Source: Chara braunii (Eukaryota > Streptophyta > Charophyceae > Charales > Characeae). Taken from it: a stretch of 25,969 bases of DNA. Position 1 is the first letter of the stretch, and every line of letters starts with the position of its first letter. The position numbers and the translations under genes were made by a program. Location: the NCBI GenBank assembly GCA_003427395.1, contig BFEA01000271.1, forward strand, positions 1,133,002 through 1,158,970. Direction: 5' to 3'. Below are positions 9,301-18,478 of this stretch, one piece after another. The notes under the pieces are model-generated. The model ran no database searches and had not been told where the DNA came from. It saw nothing but the letters and a program-made list of their open reading frames with translations.

Positions 9301-11660
9301 GGGATTTCGCTACCGAAATCGCACTTCGGGATTTCAGGATTTTACCTGGTCGTTTCTCGAAATTATATCCTCACTTATGTTCGGGATTTCGCTACCGAAA
9401 TCACACTTCAAGATTTCGGGATTTTACTTGGCCGTTTTTCGAAATTATATCCACACGTATATTTAGTATTTCGCTACCGAAATTGCACTTCGGGATTTCG
9501 GGATTTTACTTGCCGTTTTTCGAAGTTATATCCGCAAGTGCGTTCAAGATTTCGTTACCGAAATCGCACTTCGGGATTTTGGGATTTTACTTGGCAGCTT
9601 TTCGAAGTTATATCCACATGTGCGTTCAGGATTTTGTTACCGAAATCGCACTTCGGGATTTCGGGATCTTACTTAGTTGTTTGTTTTAGTTATATCCGCA
9701 CGTGGGTTCGGGATTTCGTTACTGAAATCGCACTTCGGGATTTTACTTAGTCGTTTCTCGAAATTATATGCGGACGTACGTTCGGGATTTCGCTACCGAA
9801 ATCGCACTTCGGGATTTCGAGATTTTACTTAGCTGTATCTCGAAGTTATATTCGCACATATGTTCGGGATTTCGCTACCGAAATCGGAGTTCGGGATTTT
9901 ACTTGGCCGTTTCTCGAAATTATATCCGGACGTACGTTCGGGATTTCGCTACCGAAATCGCACTTCAGGATTTCGTGATTTTACTTAGCCGTTTCTGTTA
10001 GTTATATCCGCACGTGCGTTCGGGATTTCGTTACCGAAATCTCACTTCGGGATTTCGGGATTTTACTTAGGCGTTTCTCGAAATTATGTCCGGACTTACG
10101 TTCGGGATTTCTCCACCGAAATCGCACTTCGGGATTTTGAGATTTGACTTGGCCGTATCTCGTAGTTATATTCGCACGTATGTTTGGGATTTCGCCACGG
10201 AAATCGCAGTTCGGGATTTCAAGATTTTACTTGGCTGTTTGTCGAAATTATATCCGGACAGACGTTCAAGATTTATCTACCGAAATCGCACTTAAGGATT
10301 TCGGGATTTAACTTGGCCGTTTCTTGAAACTACATCCGCACCTACGTTCGGGATTCCGCTACCGAAGTCGCACTTCGAGATTTCGGGATCTTACTTAGCC
10401 GTTTTTTGAAAGTATATCCAGACGTATATTCGGGATTTTGCTACCGAAATCGCACTTCAGGATTTGGGGATTTCACTTGGCCGTTTCTTGAAATTATATA
10501 CGGACGTACGTTCAGGATTTTGCTACCGAAATCGTACTTCGGGATTTGAGGATTTTACTTGGCCGTTTCTTGAAATTATATCCGCACCTACGTTCGGGAT
10601 TTCGCTACTGAAATCACACTTCAAGATTTCGGGATTTTACTTAGCCGTTTTTCGAAATTATATCAGGACGTACGTTCAGGATTTCGCTACCGAAATTGCA
10701 CTTCGGGATTTCGGGATTTTACTAGGTCGTTTTTCGAAGTTATATCTGCACGTGCGTTCGGGATTTCGTTACTGAAATCGCACTTCGGGATTTCAGGATT
10801 TTACTTGGCCGTTTTTCGAAGTCACATCCACACATGCGTTTGCGATTTCGTTAACGAAATCGCACGTCGGTATTTCGGGATTTTACTTAGCCGTTTGTCT
10901 TGGTTATGTCCGCACATGTGTTCGGGATTTCGTTACCGAAATCGCACTTTGGGATTTCAGGATTTTACTTAGCCGTTTTTCGAAATTATATTCGGACGTA
11001 CGCTTGGGATTTCGCTACCGAAATCGCACTTCGGGATTTCGGGATTTTACTTAGCCATTTTTCGAAGTTATATTCGCAAGTATATTCGGATTTCGGGATT
11101 TTGCTAATCCGTTTCTCGAAATTATATCCGGCCGTACGTTTGGGATTTCGCTACCGAAATCTCACTTCAAGATTTCAGGATTTTACTTGGACGTTTCTCG
11201 AAATTATATCCGCACCTATGTTCGGGATTTCGCTACCGAAATCGCATTTCGAGATTTCGGGATTTTACTTGGCCGTTTTTCGAAATTATATCCAGACGTA
11301 CGTTCGGGATTTCGCTATCGAAATCACACTTCGGGATTTCGGGATTTTACTTTGGCGTTTTTGAAAGTTATATCCGGACGTGCGTTCAGGATTTCGCTAC
11401 CGAAATCGCACTTCAGGATTTCGAGATTTTACTCACGCGTTTTTCAAAGTTATATTTGCACGTGCGTTCGGGATCTCCTTACCGAAATCGCACTTCAGGA
11501 TTTCGGGATGTTACTTAGCTGTACTTGAAGTTATCAGCACGTGAATTCGAGATTTCATTACCAAAATTATACTTAAAAGTTTTAGTCCTATTTTAAATTT
11601 TTATCCGCAGGTGCATTTGGGATTTCGTTCTCCAGATTACACTTCGGTATTTTTGGATTT
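6311..11660 (+). repeat. Satellite B array, about 66 monomers of 80-83 bases
   Basis: Each monomer carries ATTTCG-YTAC-CGAAAT, followed by CGCACTTCGGGATTT and a TTTTACTTRGCCGTTT linker. A 12-base word (TTCGGGATTTCG) occurs twice per typical monomer about 30 bases apart. The layout is the same as satellite A, so the two are diverged members of one family. Edges (6311-6500 and 11520-11660) are degenerate. A higher-order period of about 1.2-1.3 kb is visible from about 7530 to 11300. Forward frames up to 344 codons cross it, but all three forward frames are similarly open and peptides swap frame between monomers, so I do not call a protein. Confidence 0.95.
8501..8667 (+). other. Exact 83-base duplication around a single N (probable assembly join)
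   Basis: Bases 8501-8583 and 8585-8667 are identical by eye, with one N at 8584 between them. Neighbouring satellite monomers differ from one another at several positions, so a perfect copy placed exactly at an N suggests two contig ends that overlapped and were not merged. A real recent duplication is possible. Confidence 0.75.
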
Positions 11661-11867
11661 TATCAGGGTTGTACTTCCGGTCCGACCGGGGCTCCTCCCT
11701 CCAGCTGGAATCAGGCTGGTGGGACCGGCCAGTCAACCGACACCATTTCCGCCCAGTGGACCCCAACACTTTTTCGTTGGAGGGGGTTACCGTGATCCAA
11801 ATGTCAGAAGGGGGTCCCTCTTTGCTAGAGGAGGGCAGTGAAAAAAAAAAAAAACGGGTCCCTTAGG
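11661..11867. other. GC-rich patch between satellite B and element X, no gene recognised
   Basis: Rich in GGACC, CCGGTC and GGGGTCC-type words, ending in an A-run (about 11841-11854). A forward frame of 76 codons (11611-11841) begins inside degraded satellite and has no recognisable domain, so I leave it as non-coding. Confidence 0.5.
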
Positions 11868-12282
11868 CGGGCAATGTGAACTGCTGATCTTGAGAGATCG
11901 GTGACCTAGACTGCCCGCACTTTTGAAATATTGAGGGCAGGGTTGTGTTATAGCGCGCTGATTGAGTGCGGGGTTGGAACTCAAATTTTTGAGCTCAACT
12001 CAATCTCGTGCTCAAAGACGCGTAAGCGGGGTTTGACCTGCGCGGGAATATTTTTTTCTGGGGCAAAAAAAAAAAAAAAAACAGGTTGTAGATCTTTTTG
12101 AGATCTACAACCTAGGCTACCAAGCAGGCCGCCCGGATCACCTTATTTTCCCGGGCGTCCCGTCCATGCAAGGACCAAGGAAGGTCCCAACCTAAAAAAA
12201 TTATTAAAAATTTTAAAAATTAAAATTTACGAAAAAAAAACTTTGTTATGCAGAAAAATAAAATGAAAATTTTTTGCCTCAG
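11868..12282 (+). mobile_element. Element X, copy 2
   Basis: A direct copy of 483-894 with the same start (CGGGC), internal A-run, hairpin and end (TTTGCCTCAG). The hairpin is perfect here: 13-base arms at 12083-12095 and 12101-12113 around a 5-base loop. It runs straight into module Y at its TTTGCCTCAG end. No empty site is available for this copy, so its limits rest on comparison with copy 1. Confidence 0.7.
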
Positions 12283-12476
12283 GGTTAATTCGAAATTTTC
12301 CAGCAAATTTAACATAAAAATTAAAAATGGGTGGGTTTTTCTTTTTTTCTCAAAGAGATTTTTTCGTGGGAAAAAGCCTAAACAAAAAATAAAATAAAAA
12401 ATATAGGTTTGTAGTTCTTTTGAAGATATAGAAGCCTATATTTTTTATTGTTTTGCTTAAAGTTCAAATGTACTTG

Positions 12477-12490
<14 letters not shown>
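12273..12490 (+). repeat. Module Y, right copy of a nested inverted pair
   Basis: Reverse complement of 5885-6110, overlapping element X by the shared 10-base TTTGCCTCAG end. The far end runs into an A-run of 30 (12477-12506), mirroring the T-run at 5881-5893. No gene is seen. Confidence 0.8.
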
Positions 12491-12508
<18 letters not shown>

Positions 12509-12672
12509 CACACACATACACTGACACCCCCCCCTCCCCCCTCTCACACATACACACAAACAAGCACACGCATATGCATACACACACATATATATATATA
12601 TATAGAGAGAGAGAGAGCCACCGGGAGAGAGAGAGAGTCACAACTCGCCCCTGCATTTTTTTTTTTTTTGCG
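12477..12672. repeat. Microsatellite mosaic: A30, CA-rich, TA, GA, T-run
   Basis: An A-run of 30 is followed by CA-rich sequence with a C-run (about 12507-12588), a TA run (about 12588-12602), GA runs (about 12603-12637) and a T-run (about 12657-12669). Reading frames across it are low complexity only. Confidence 0.95.
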
Positions 12673-13215
12673 CAACACCACCGCTAGGTGCGCGCACTCA
12701 TTTTTTGGCAAGCGTGCGCGCAAGAAACGGGATTGAGCGCTTTTGAGCGCGCGCTTGAGCTTACGCTCGCGCGCTTAAGCGCGCTCAAACGGTTTCGTAG
12801 GAACGGAGAACTACCGGCCCAGGCCCGATTTGCCCTGCGACCTTGCCCCACCACACATCACCCTACATGCACTTTGCCTGAGTTCATGGAAAGGTGCATA
12901 TGGCATGTAGAGTGTTGTGTACCGGAGCTTGCCCCATTAGTTGTCTACCCCACTGCACGCGCCACATTGCCTGAGTCAGTTGCCGCCACTTCACCCAAGC
13001 TGAATGTCAAGCTGCTCGCGCGCCTCTGCTCGTCCTTGTGCCCTGCCGCGCGCCATAGCCTTCATGTGGTTGCAACAAGATCGTGCGCTATCGTGAGCAC
13101 CACTGTACCGTTCCATGAGGACCTAAGTTCTTGTTCGTCTTCTATGTGTGTGGGTGTGTGTGTGAGAGAGAGATGCAGAGAGAGAGAGAGAGAGAGAGCT
13201 GAAGTTCCTGAACTT
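12673..13215. other. GC-rich patch with inverted repeat; weak 185-codon frame, not called as a gene
   Basis: It starts with alternating GCGCGC and TTGAGC words that form a perfect 10-base inverted pair (12743-12752 and 12779-12788). A forward frame of 185 codons (12688-13245) crosses it, but its end is translated GA microsatellite and A-run, and I recognise no domain. It could be part of a decayed gene or of a mobile element. A GT/GA microsatellite lies at about 13146-13199 and an A-run at about 13216-13232. Confidence 0.45.
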
Positions 13216-13232
13216 AAAAAAAAAAAAAAAAA

Positions 13233-13439
13233 ACTATGCAGTTAGGGCTGCCACCGCCAAAATCAGCGGCAGGAACACACACTGCCCCAACGCGGCAAGC
13301 AAGCAGGCCCGACATTCGAACTTCGAAGTGTGCTAGGAAGTGTTGCAAGCGTGGCGACAACGAGCATGGTGAAAGCAGGCGCTGTTATGGGGGACGCATG
13401 GCGAGCCCAACCGTGCAATGGCCAAAGAGGGTCCCAGGA
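13233..13439. other. Mixed-composition patch between A-runs, no gene recognised
   Basis: About 200 bases bounded by A-runs at both ends (13216-13232 and 13439-13456). A forward frame of 74 codons has no recognisable domain. The right-hand border GGTCCCAGGAAAAA resembles the GGTCCC-plus-A-run part of the TTTGCCTCAG module. Confidence 0.4.
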
Positions 13440-13620
13440 AAAAAAAAAAAAAAAAACTGAAAAAGAGTTATGTCATGCAGACAAATAAACTGAATAACTT
13501 TTGCCTCAGGGTCACATCAAAATTCTTCACCAAATTGCAAATAAAAAATAAAGTTAAAAACTACTTGGCCTGGCCGAGCAAGTGGTCCTGGGCTACTCTG
13601 ATAGCCTAGGTATTGAATTA
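13440..13620 (+). repeat. TTTGCCTCAG module, rearranged copy
   Basis: The conserved end (TTTGCCTCAG at 13500-13509, then GGTCACATC and a ttcaccaaatt word) is on the plus strand. The CCTAGGCTAYC motif that normally precedes it lies downstream and inverted (AGCCTAGGT at about 13600-13609). The two halves of the module are therefore separable, and this copy is rearranged. Confidence 0.6.
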
Positions 13621-13764
13621 ATTAAAACAAAACTGGATAGGAAGAATTTAGGATAATTTTTATTGAATTAAAAAATTATAAAATAAAAAAATCAGGAAGG
13701 CTGGGGAAACACAATTTAATTCAGGAAAATGAAGCTCTTAAATGATTTACCCTAAGTGCGATTT

Positions 13765-13799
<35 letters not shown>

Positions 13800-13832
13800 G
13801 TATATATATATATATATATGTTTATATATATA
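13621..13832. repeat. AT-rich stretch ending in (TG)n and (TA)n microsatellite
   Basis: AT-rich unassigned sequence is followed by about 10 TG units (from about 13767) and long TA runs up to about 13832. Nothing else is recognised. Confidence 0.8.
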
Positions 13833-13834
13833 TA

Positions 13835-13990
13835 TCTTAGGCTACCAGCCGAGCGGCCCGGGTCCCGGGTGACCAAAGAAGGTCCGAGCAAAAAAAAAAA
13901 ACAAAAAAAAAACACTATGTTATGCAAAAAAATAAACTGATTTACTTTTGCCTCAGGGTCATATCCAAATTCTTCACCAAATTTAGTGTA
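13835..13990 (+). repeat. TTTGCCTCAG module, spacer copy
   Basis: Begins TTAGGCTACCAGCC right after a TA microsatellite, continues through a GC-rich CCCGGGT segment, GGTCC and A-runs, and ends TTTGCCTCAG (13947-13956) then GGTCATATCC. It has the same order as the arm copies at 5661-5840 and 14905-15110. Confidence 0.7.
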
Positions 13991-14226
13991 GGAGTAAAGA
14001 TTCACGGGAGTAAGAGAGGACAAAGTGGCTGCTGATTAATTATCTCTACTCATCGATCAATGCTGTCGGTACCAGCATACAAGTATATTACTTCTGGAAT
14101 GTTAACGAAGTACCATCCCTCAAATTTTACACAACTTATATGCAGCTCCTGCACATACCATTCCCCTCCCGAGCTTCCCTCATGATCGGACGTTGATGTG
14201 CATCCTGCTCTCTCTCTCTCTCTTTG

Positions 14227-14267
<41 letters not shown>

Positions 14268-14854
14268 CTCTCTCTCTCTCTTGAATCCACTCTTCCAAGA
14301 ACTCACACTGGTGCCGCAAAATATTCTTAGAATTTTTCGCACGAGCATTGGCACCAAGATGAAGATGAAGTCTTCAACTTCAAGAAGATGAACAATAGGT
14401 TGGTTGTAAAAAAAAATATTGTGGTGGGCACGGGCCGCATCGATTGATCTTGTCACTACTTTTTCACTGCAGTTTCCTTCGTTTGTATCGAAGAACTCTT
14501 TTCATGATCTTTTGAGCGTCCGTTGTCGTCTTCTTCTCATGATCAATTTGACAAATAATCAACAGAATGAAGTTAAACCTCACTTTGTTCATGTACCTGC
14601 AAGAAGAGATATCGAAAATGATGATTCGCATATAATTAGTGCAAAAGAATGAAACTTATGAGTATTATTTTTGTGAAAAAAAATTAAAAAATCATCAATA
14701 TAAAAAACTATTGAAAAACTTGAAAACTCATATGAAAACTCTCCATACATAGGACAAAGCAGGGGCTGGATCAAGTGACACAACTCTGAACAGAGAACAA
14801 AAGGACACATCCAAACTGATCCAAGAAAACTGAAACCGACAACGAACTCTGGAA
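13991..14854. other. Unassigned spacer sequence with a CT microsatellite
   Basis: About 860 bases not repeated elsewhere in the window. A CT microsatellite interrupted by TGTAT sits at about 14207-14281. Short frames on both strands are mostly translated CT/GA repeat or lack any known domain. This could be a remnant of single-copy sequence, but I see no gene in it. Confidence 0.5.
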
Positions 14855-14904
14855 AAAAAAAAAGTTGACAGGAATTCTGAAAATTTAAAATTCTAATGAG
14901 TCTG

Positions 14905-15110
14905 AATATTACCTAGGTTACCAGCTAGGCCGCTCGGGGCACCTTGGTTTCTAGGACGGCTAGGTCGTGCAGGGGTCAAGGAGGGTCCCAAAAGAAACAA
15001 AAACAAAAAAATCTAAAATTTTTGGAAAACAACTATGTTATGCGGAAAAATAAATTGAACGACTTTTGCCTCAGGGTCATCACCAAATTCTTTACCAAAT
15101 TTGAAAGTGA
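14905..15110 (+). repeat. TTTGCCTCAG module, right-arm copy
   Basis: The mirror of 5661-5840. It reads CCTAGGTTACCAGC, a GC-rich segment, GGGTCCC, an A-rich segment, TTTGCCTCAG (15065-15074), then GGTCATCACC. A forward frame of 144 codons (14944-15378) runs through it, and the left-arm mirror frame is 125 codons with a similar peptide, yet no start context or domain supports a gene. Confidence 0.75.
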
Positions 15111-16559
15111 AAATAAAACAAGAAGGGCGAACTCTACTCCGTCAAGTATTGTGGGTTTTCTTTGGCTTAATTTTTTATTTCTCATTCATGACATCTTGCC
15201 TGATGAGAACCCCCCACCTCCCAACCACAACCAATTCTACTGCATACTCGATATATGCCAAGGGAATGCTCACACTATGATTTTTTACTTAGGGGCAACA
15301 GAATCCGTTGGGCCTAACACAAAATATGCACCATTGTTGTTTTCTCCCTATTCTCTAGCTCATGTTGGATTTTGGTGAGTGCTCTATTGCACATGGCCTA
15401 CGTTAGGAAAGTACGTTTTTTTTTAGGTTTGTAGCGGCTGGTGCTCGACTGCAAGGGCAACACAAGTGGGAGGGGCTGCGTGAAGAGCAGGAGTAGCAAA
15501 GTGAGGAGGAGCGGGGGAAGGGAGCGGTGGGAGGGGAATGGGTCTTTCGTCCGCGTTGTGTGCCACGGCCGTAACCGCGGTGGGTTAGCTTGTTATCTTA
15601 AAGACATTTATCAGCTCTGCCAACATGCCCGACAAATGTTTAAAAAACATATGGCAGTGCACTTAGACTTCTGTCGATGTCACTGGTTAATCTAATTCAA
15701 AGGCACTCCTTTGGAAAGAAAAAAAAAGAAAAAAAGAAAAAAAAATATTGGTCATCCATGTGTTTTTTTTTTTCTTTGATCCGCACGTGCTAGATCGGCC
15801 TGCGGTAGGAGATCAACCCCTCAGTTAGGCCGCTTAGAGGCTTCTTTTCGTAGTACCACACGCCTAGCTCAGAGGAAGTGCCCAGTGGTTGGGGAAACTT
15901 TCGCCAGAGGCCCATGCGTGTGGGCAACCACTTCGCCAGACGAAGGTTGATGGGTTAGGGTTTATTTCGCAGTCAAGGGAGAGTGCTTGTCATCTCTACT
16001 AGTTGAGGAGCCACTTAATAAACTTTATCTTCTTCTTCTTGTCATATTATCTTCCTGATTAGCTTCTAGTCTTTCCACACTTGCTTCTAATGACATCTTG
16101 CACTGCCTTCCTACTAGTCTATTTTGAATCCTTCCCTCTTAGATAAGAGTCAGGATGAGAAGGTAGGAAATCCTTATAGTTAGTAGTTAGATTGTATAGG
16201 TTGTGTAACTACACGACTCAGGGATAGGGGTGTAGAAGTTAGGATTGTGTTTTGACCCTTCTTTTGACAATTCTTAGCTGGAAATTGACTTTTTATCTAA
16301 CAGGGTGAGTAGTGCGTCTAGCCCAGCTAAATCATTAGGTCCATGTTATCCACCATAGTATAGCTAGCGAACTTTTCAGTCGATCCGGGTTAGGCCCGAC
16401 GTATTCAACTAGTTAAAAGGAGAATAATGATTGATAAGTACAGGCTGCAACAATTAATACTCATGGAGTATTTGGCCTTTTTATAAGATATATAACGTTG
16501 TTTTTTTTTCAAATAAAATTTTCATGGTTTTTTTTTTTCCCACCTGTTTAACGTTTTTC
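15111..16559. other. Low-copy block of right arm, no gene recognised
   Basis: Reverse-complement counterpart of about 4100-5660. A G/A-rich patch lies at 15440-15560. The junction near 15765-15785 marks where the left arm carries about 140 additional bases. No domain, RNA gene or conserved frame is visible. Confidence 0.6.
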
Positions 16560-16830
16560 TTTTTCCCCCCACCGTATGTAAGGGTGATATAAAATGCCAA
16601 AAATCTAAGTAATTCGCGACAATCTTAAAATATGTTTTGCTAACGAAACACAAAATCAATAGGGGATATTAGATAGTATAATTTTTTTATGAATCCTGAC
16701 AAACCCGACCTCGTCTCGGTTATAAAACACCGACTCTACACGCGGCTATAAGCTAGTGAAAAGATTAAGTAAATCTCGAAAACCCCAAAGTATGTTTCGG
16801 TAATGAAACACCGAATCTACACAAGGATTA
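16560..16830 (-). repeat. Degenerate inner edge of satellite A, right arm
   Basis: The same decayed monomers as 3771-4030, in reverse orientation and order. It confirms that the array edges in the two arms are the same ancestral edge. Confidence 0.8.
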
Positions 16831-17905
16831 TAACCCCGAAGTGCGTTTCGGTAACGAAACACCAAATGTGCATTTAGATACAACTCCCGAGAAACACTGA
16901 ATGTGCACTTGGATACAACTCCCCAAAAAGACTAAGCAAATCCCGAAAGCCCCAAAGTGCGTTTCGGTAACGAAACACCGAAGGTGCACTTGGATATAAA
17001 TCCCCCAAAAGATTAAGTAAATCATGAAAACCCCGAAGTGCGTTTCGATAACGAAACACCGAATGTGCACTTGGATATAACTCCCCAAAAAGACTACGTA
17101 AATCCCGAAAACCTCGAAGTGGGTTTCGGTAACGAAACACCGAATGTGCACTTGGATATCAGTCTAAAAAATACTAACTCAATCCAGAAAAACCCGAAGT
17201 GCGTTTCGGTTACGAAACATCGGATGTGCACTTGGATATTAGTCGAAAAAAAACTAAGTAAATCCCGAAAACCCCGAATTGTTTTTGGATAACGAAACAC
17301 CGAATGTGCACTTGGATATAAGTCCGAAAAAGACTAAGTAAATCTTGAAAACCCCGGAGTGCGTTTCGGTAATGAAACACCAAATGTGCACTTGGATATA
17401 ACTCCCAAAAAAGACTAAGTAAATCCCGAAAACCCCGAAGTACGTTTCGGTAACGAAACACCGAATGTGCACTTGGATATTAGTCTAAAAGAAACAAATT
17501 AAATCCCGAAAACCCCGAAGTAGGTTTTGGTAACAAAACACCGAATTTGAACTTGGATATTAATCCCAAAAAGACTAAGTAAATCCCGAAATCCCGTAAG
17601 TGCGTTTCGGTAACGAAATACCGAATGTGCACTTGGATATAACTCCCCCCAAAGACTAAGAAAATCCTGAAAACCCCGAAGTGCGTTTTGGTAACGAAAC
17701 ACCGAATGTGCACTTGGATATTAGTCTAAAAAAAACTAAGTAAATCCCGAAAACCCCAAAGTGCGTTTGGTAACGAAACAACGAATGTGCACTTGGATAT
17801 AACTCCCAAAAGACTAAGTAAATTTCGAAAACCTCGAAGTGCGTTTCAGTAACGAAACACCGAATGTGCACTTGGATATTAGTCGAAAAAAGACTAAGTA
17901 AATCC
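16830..17905 (-). repeat. Satellite A array in the right arm, about 13 monomers
   Basis: Same monomer as 1016-3770 on the opposite strand, with GTTTCGGTAACGAAAC dyads at about 80-base spacing. One short monomer lies at about 16868-16905, matching the one at the inner end of the left array. It is flanked on both sides by the same unique sequences as the left array, so the copy-number difference arose inside the array. Confidence 0.95.
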
Positions 17906-18049
17906 TAAAGTTTAGAAGCACCAAATGGATGTGTTTACCTTCACTGTACCATATATAACACTTTTTTCATTATATGGTCGGTGAAATATATGCCTTCCAT
18001 TAACCACTTCTCAGCCAAATGAGAGAAGGTTGACAACGGTCGTATTTTT

Positions 18050-18450
18050 CATCACCACTTCCATGACACCCTTCACCACTTCAGGATGCAGCCTGCCTAA
18101 ACAGGTGGTTTTCAGGGTCTTCGGACCTTTTATCACTTCAGGACCATTTAGGTTTGAAAATGCTGAATGGTCCTGAAGTGGTGAAATCTCCGAAGACCCT
18201 GAAAACCACATGTTTAGGCAGACTGCATCCTCAAGTGGTCAAGGGTGGCTTTCATGGTCTTCGGACCTTTCACCACTTAGGACCATTCTGAATTTTCAAA
18301 CTGCCCAAAACTCTCAGTTGCCCACTTCAGGATGCAGCCTGCCTAAATAGGTGGTTTTCAGGGTCTTCGGACCTTTCACCACTTCATGACCGATCAGGAT
18401 TTTCAAACTGCCAAAAATTCTCACTTCAGAATTTTCATTCCTGAATTTTC
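18050..18450 (-). repeat. 127-base repeat family, right outer end
   Basis: Units in the opposite orientation to 1-434, with the same internal orientation switch. A 19-base inverted pair with two mismatches is seen at 18133-18151 and 18163-18181. Sequence past 18450 is unrelated to the retrotransposon repeat that starts at 18479. Confidence 0.85.
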
Positions 18451-18478
18451 AGCTACCCGATAACCGCTTGCGTACACA

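Larger units (their letters stand above)
14855..18450 (-). repeat. Right arm of the giant imperfect inverted repeat
   Basis: This is the reverse complement of the left arm, shorter mainly because its satellite array has about 13 monomers where the left has about 34. It lacks element X: at 18008-18035 the sequence runs uninterrupted from the flank into the 127-base family, giving the unoccupied form of the site. It also lacks the TA microsatellite found on the left at 4998-5023. It ends a few tens of bases before the retrotransposon repeat that starts at 18479. Both arms are decayed and carry no recognised gene. Confidence 0.9.

Noticed and set aside
6608-11528. Forward frames in satellite B, the longest 344 codons (8432-9466), resembling a repeat protein
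   Set aside because: All forward frames give similar repeating peptides, the longest crosses a suspected assembly join at 8584, and single-base monomer differences shift the frame.
1016-11660. Regular repeats with internal dyads, considered as a CRISPR array
   Set aside because: Monomers are contiguous at 80-81 bases with no unique spacers, no cas genes are present, and the context is a plant-like nuclear genome with LTR retrotransposon.
12688-13245. 185-codon frame in a GC-rich patch
   Set aside because: No domain recognised, and the end is translated microsatellite and A-run; GC-rich sequence has few stops by chance.
14050-14456. Minus-strand frames rich in arginine and glutamate
   Set aside because: They are translations of the CT microsatellite at 14207-14281.
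14944-15378. 144-codon frame in the right arm, partly shared as a 125-codon frame in the left arm (5401-5778)
   Set aside because: Shared peptide reflects the inverted duplication of DNA; no domain or start signal is visible and the ends differ. It remains possible that both are remnants of one old coding sequence.
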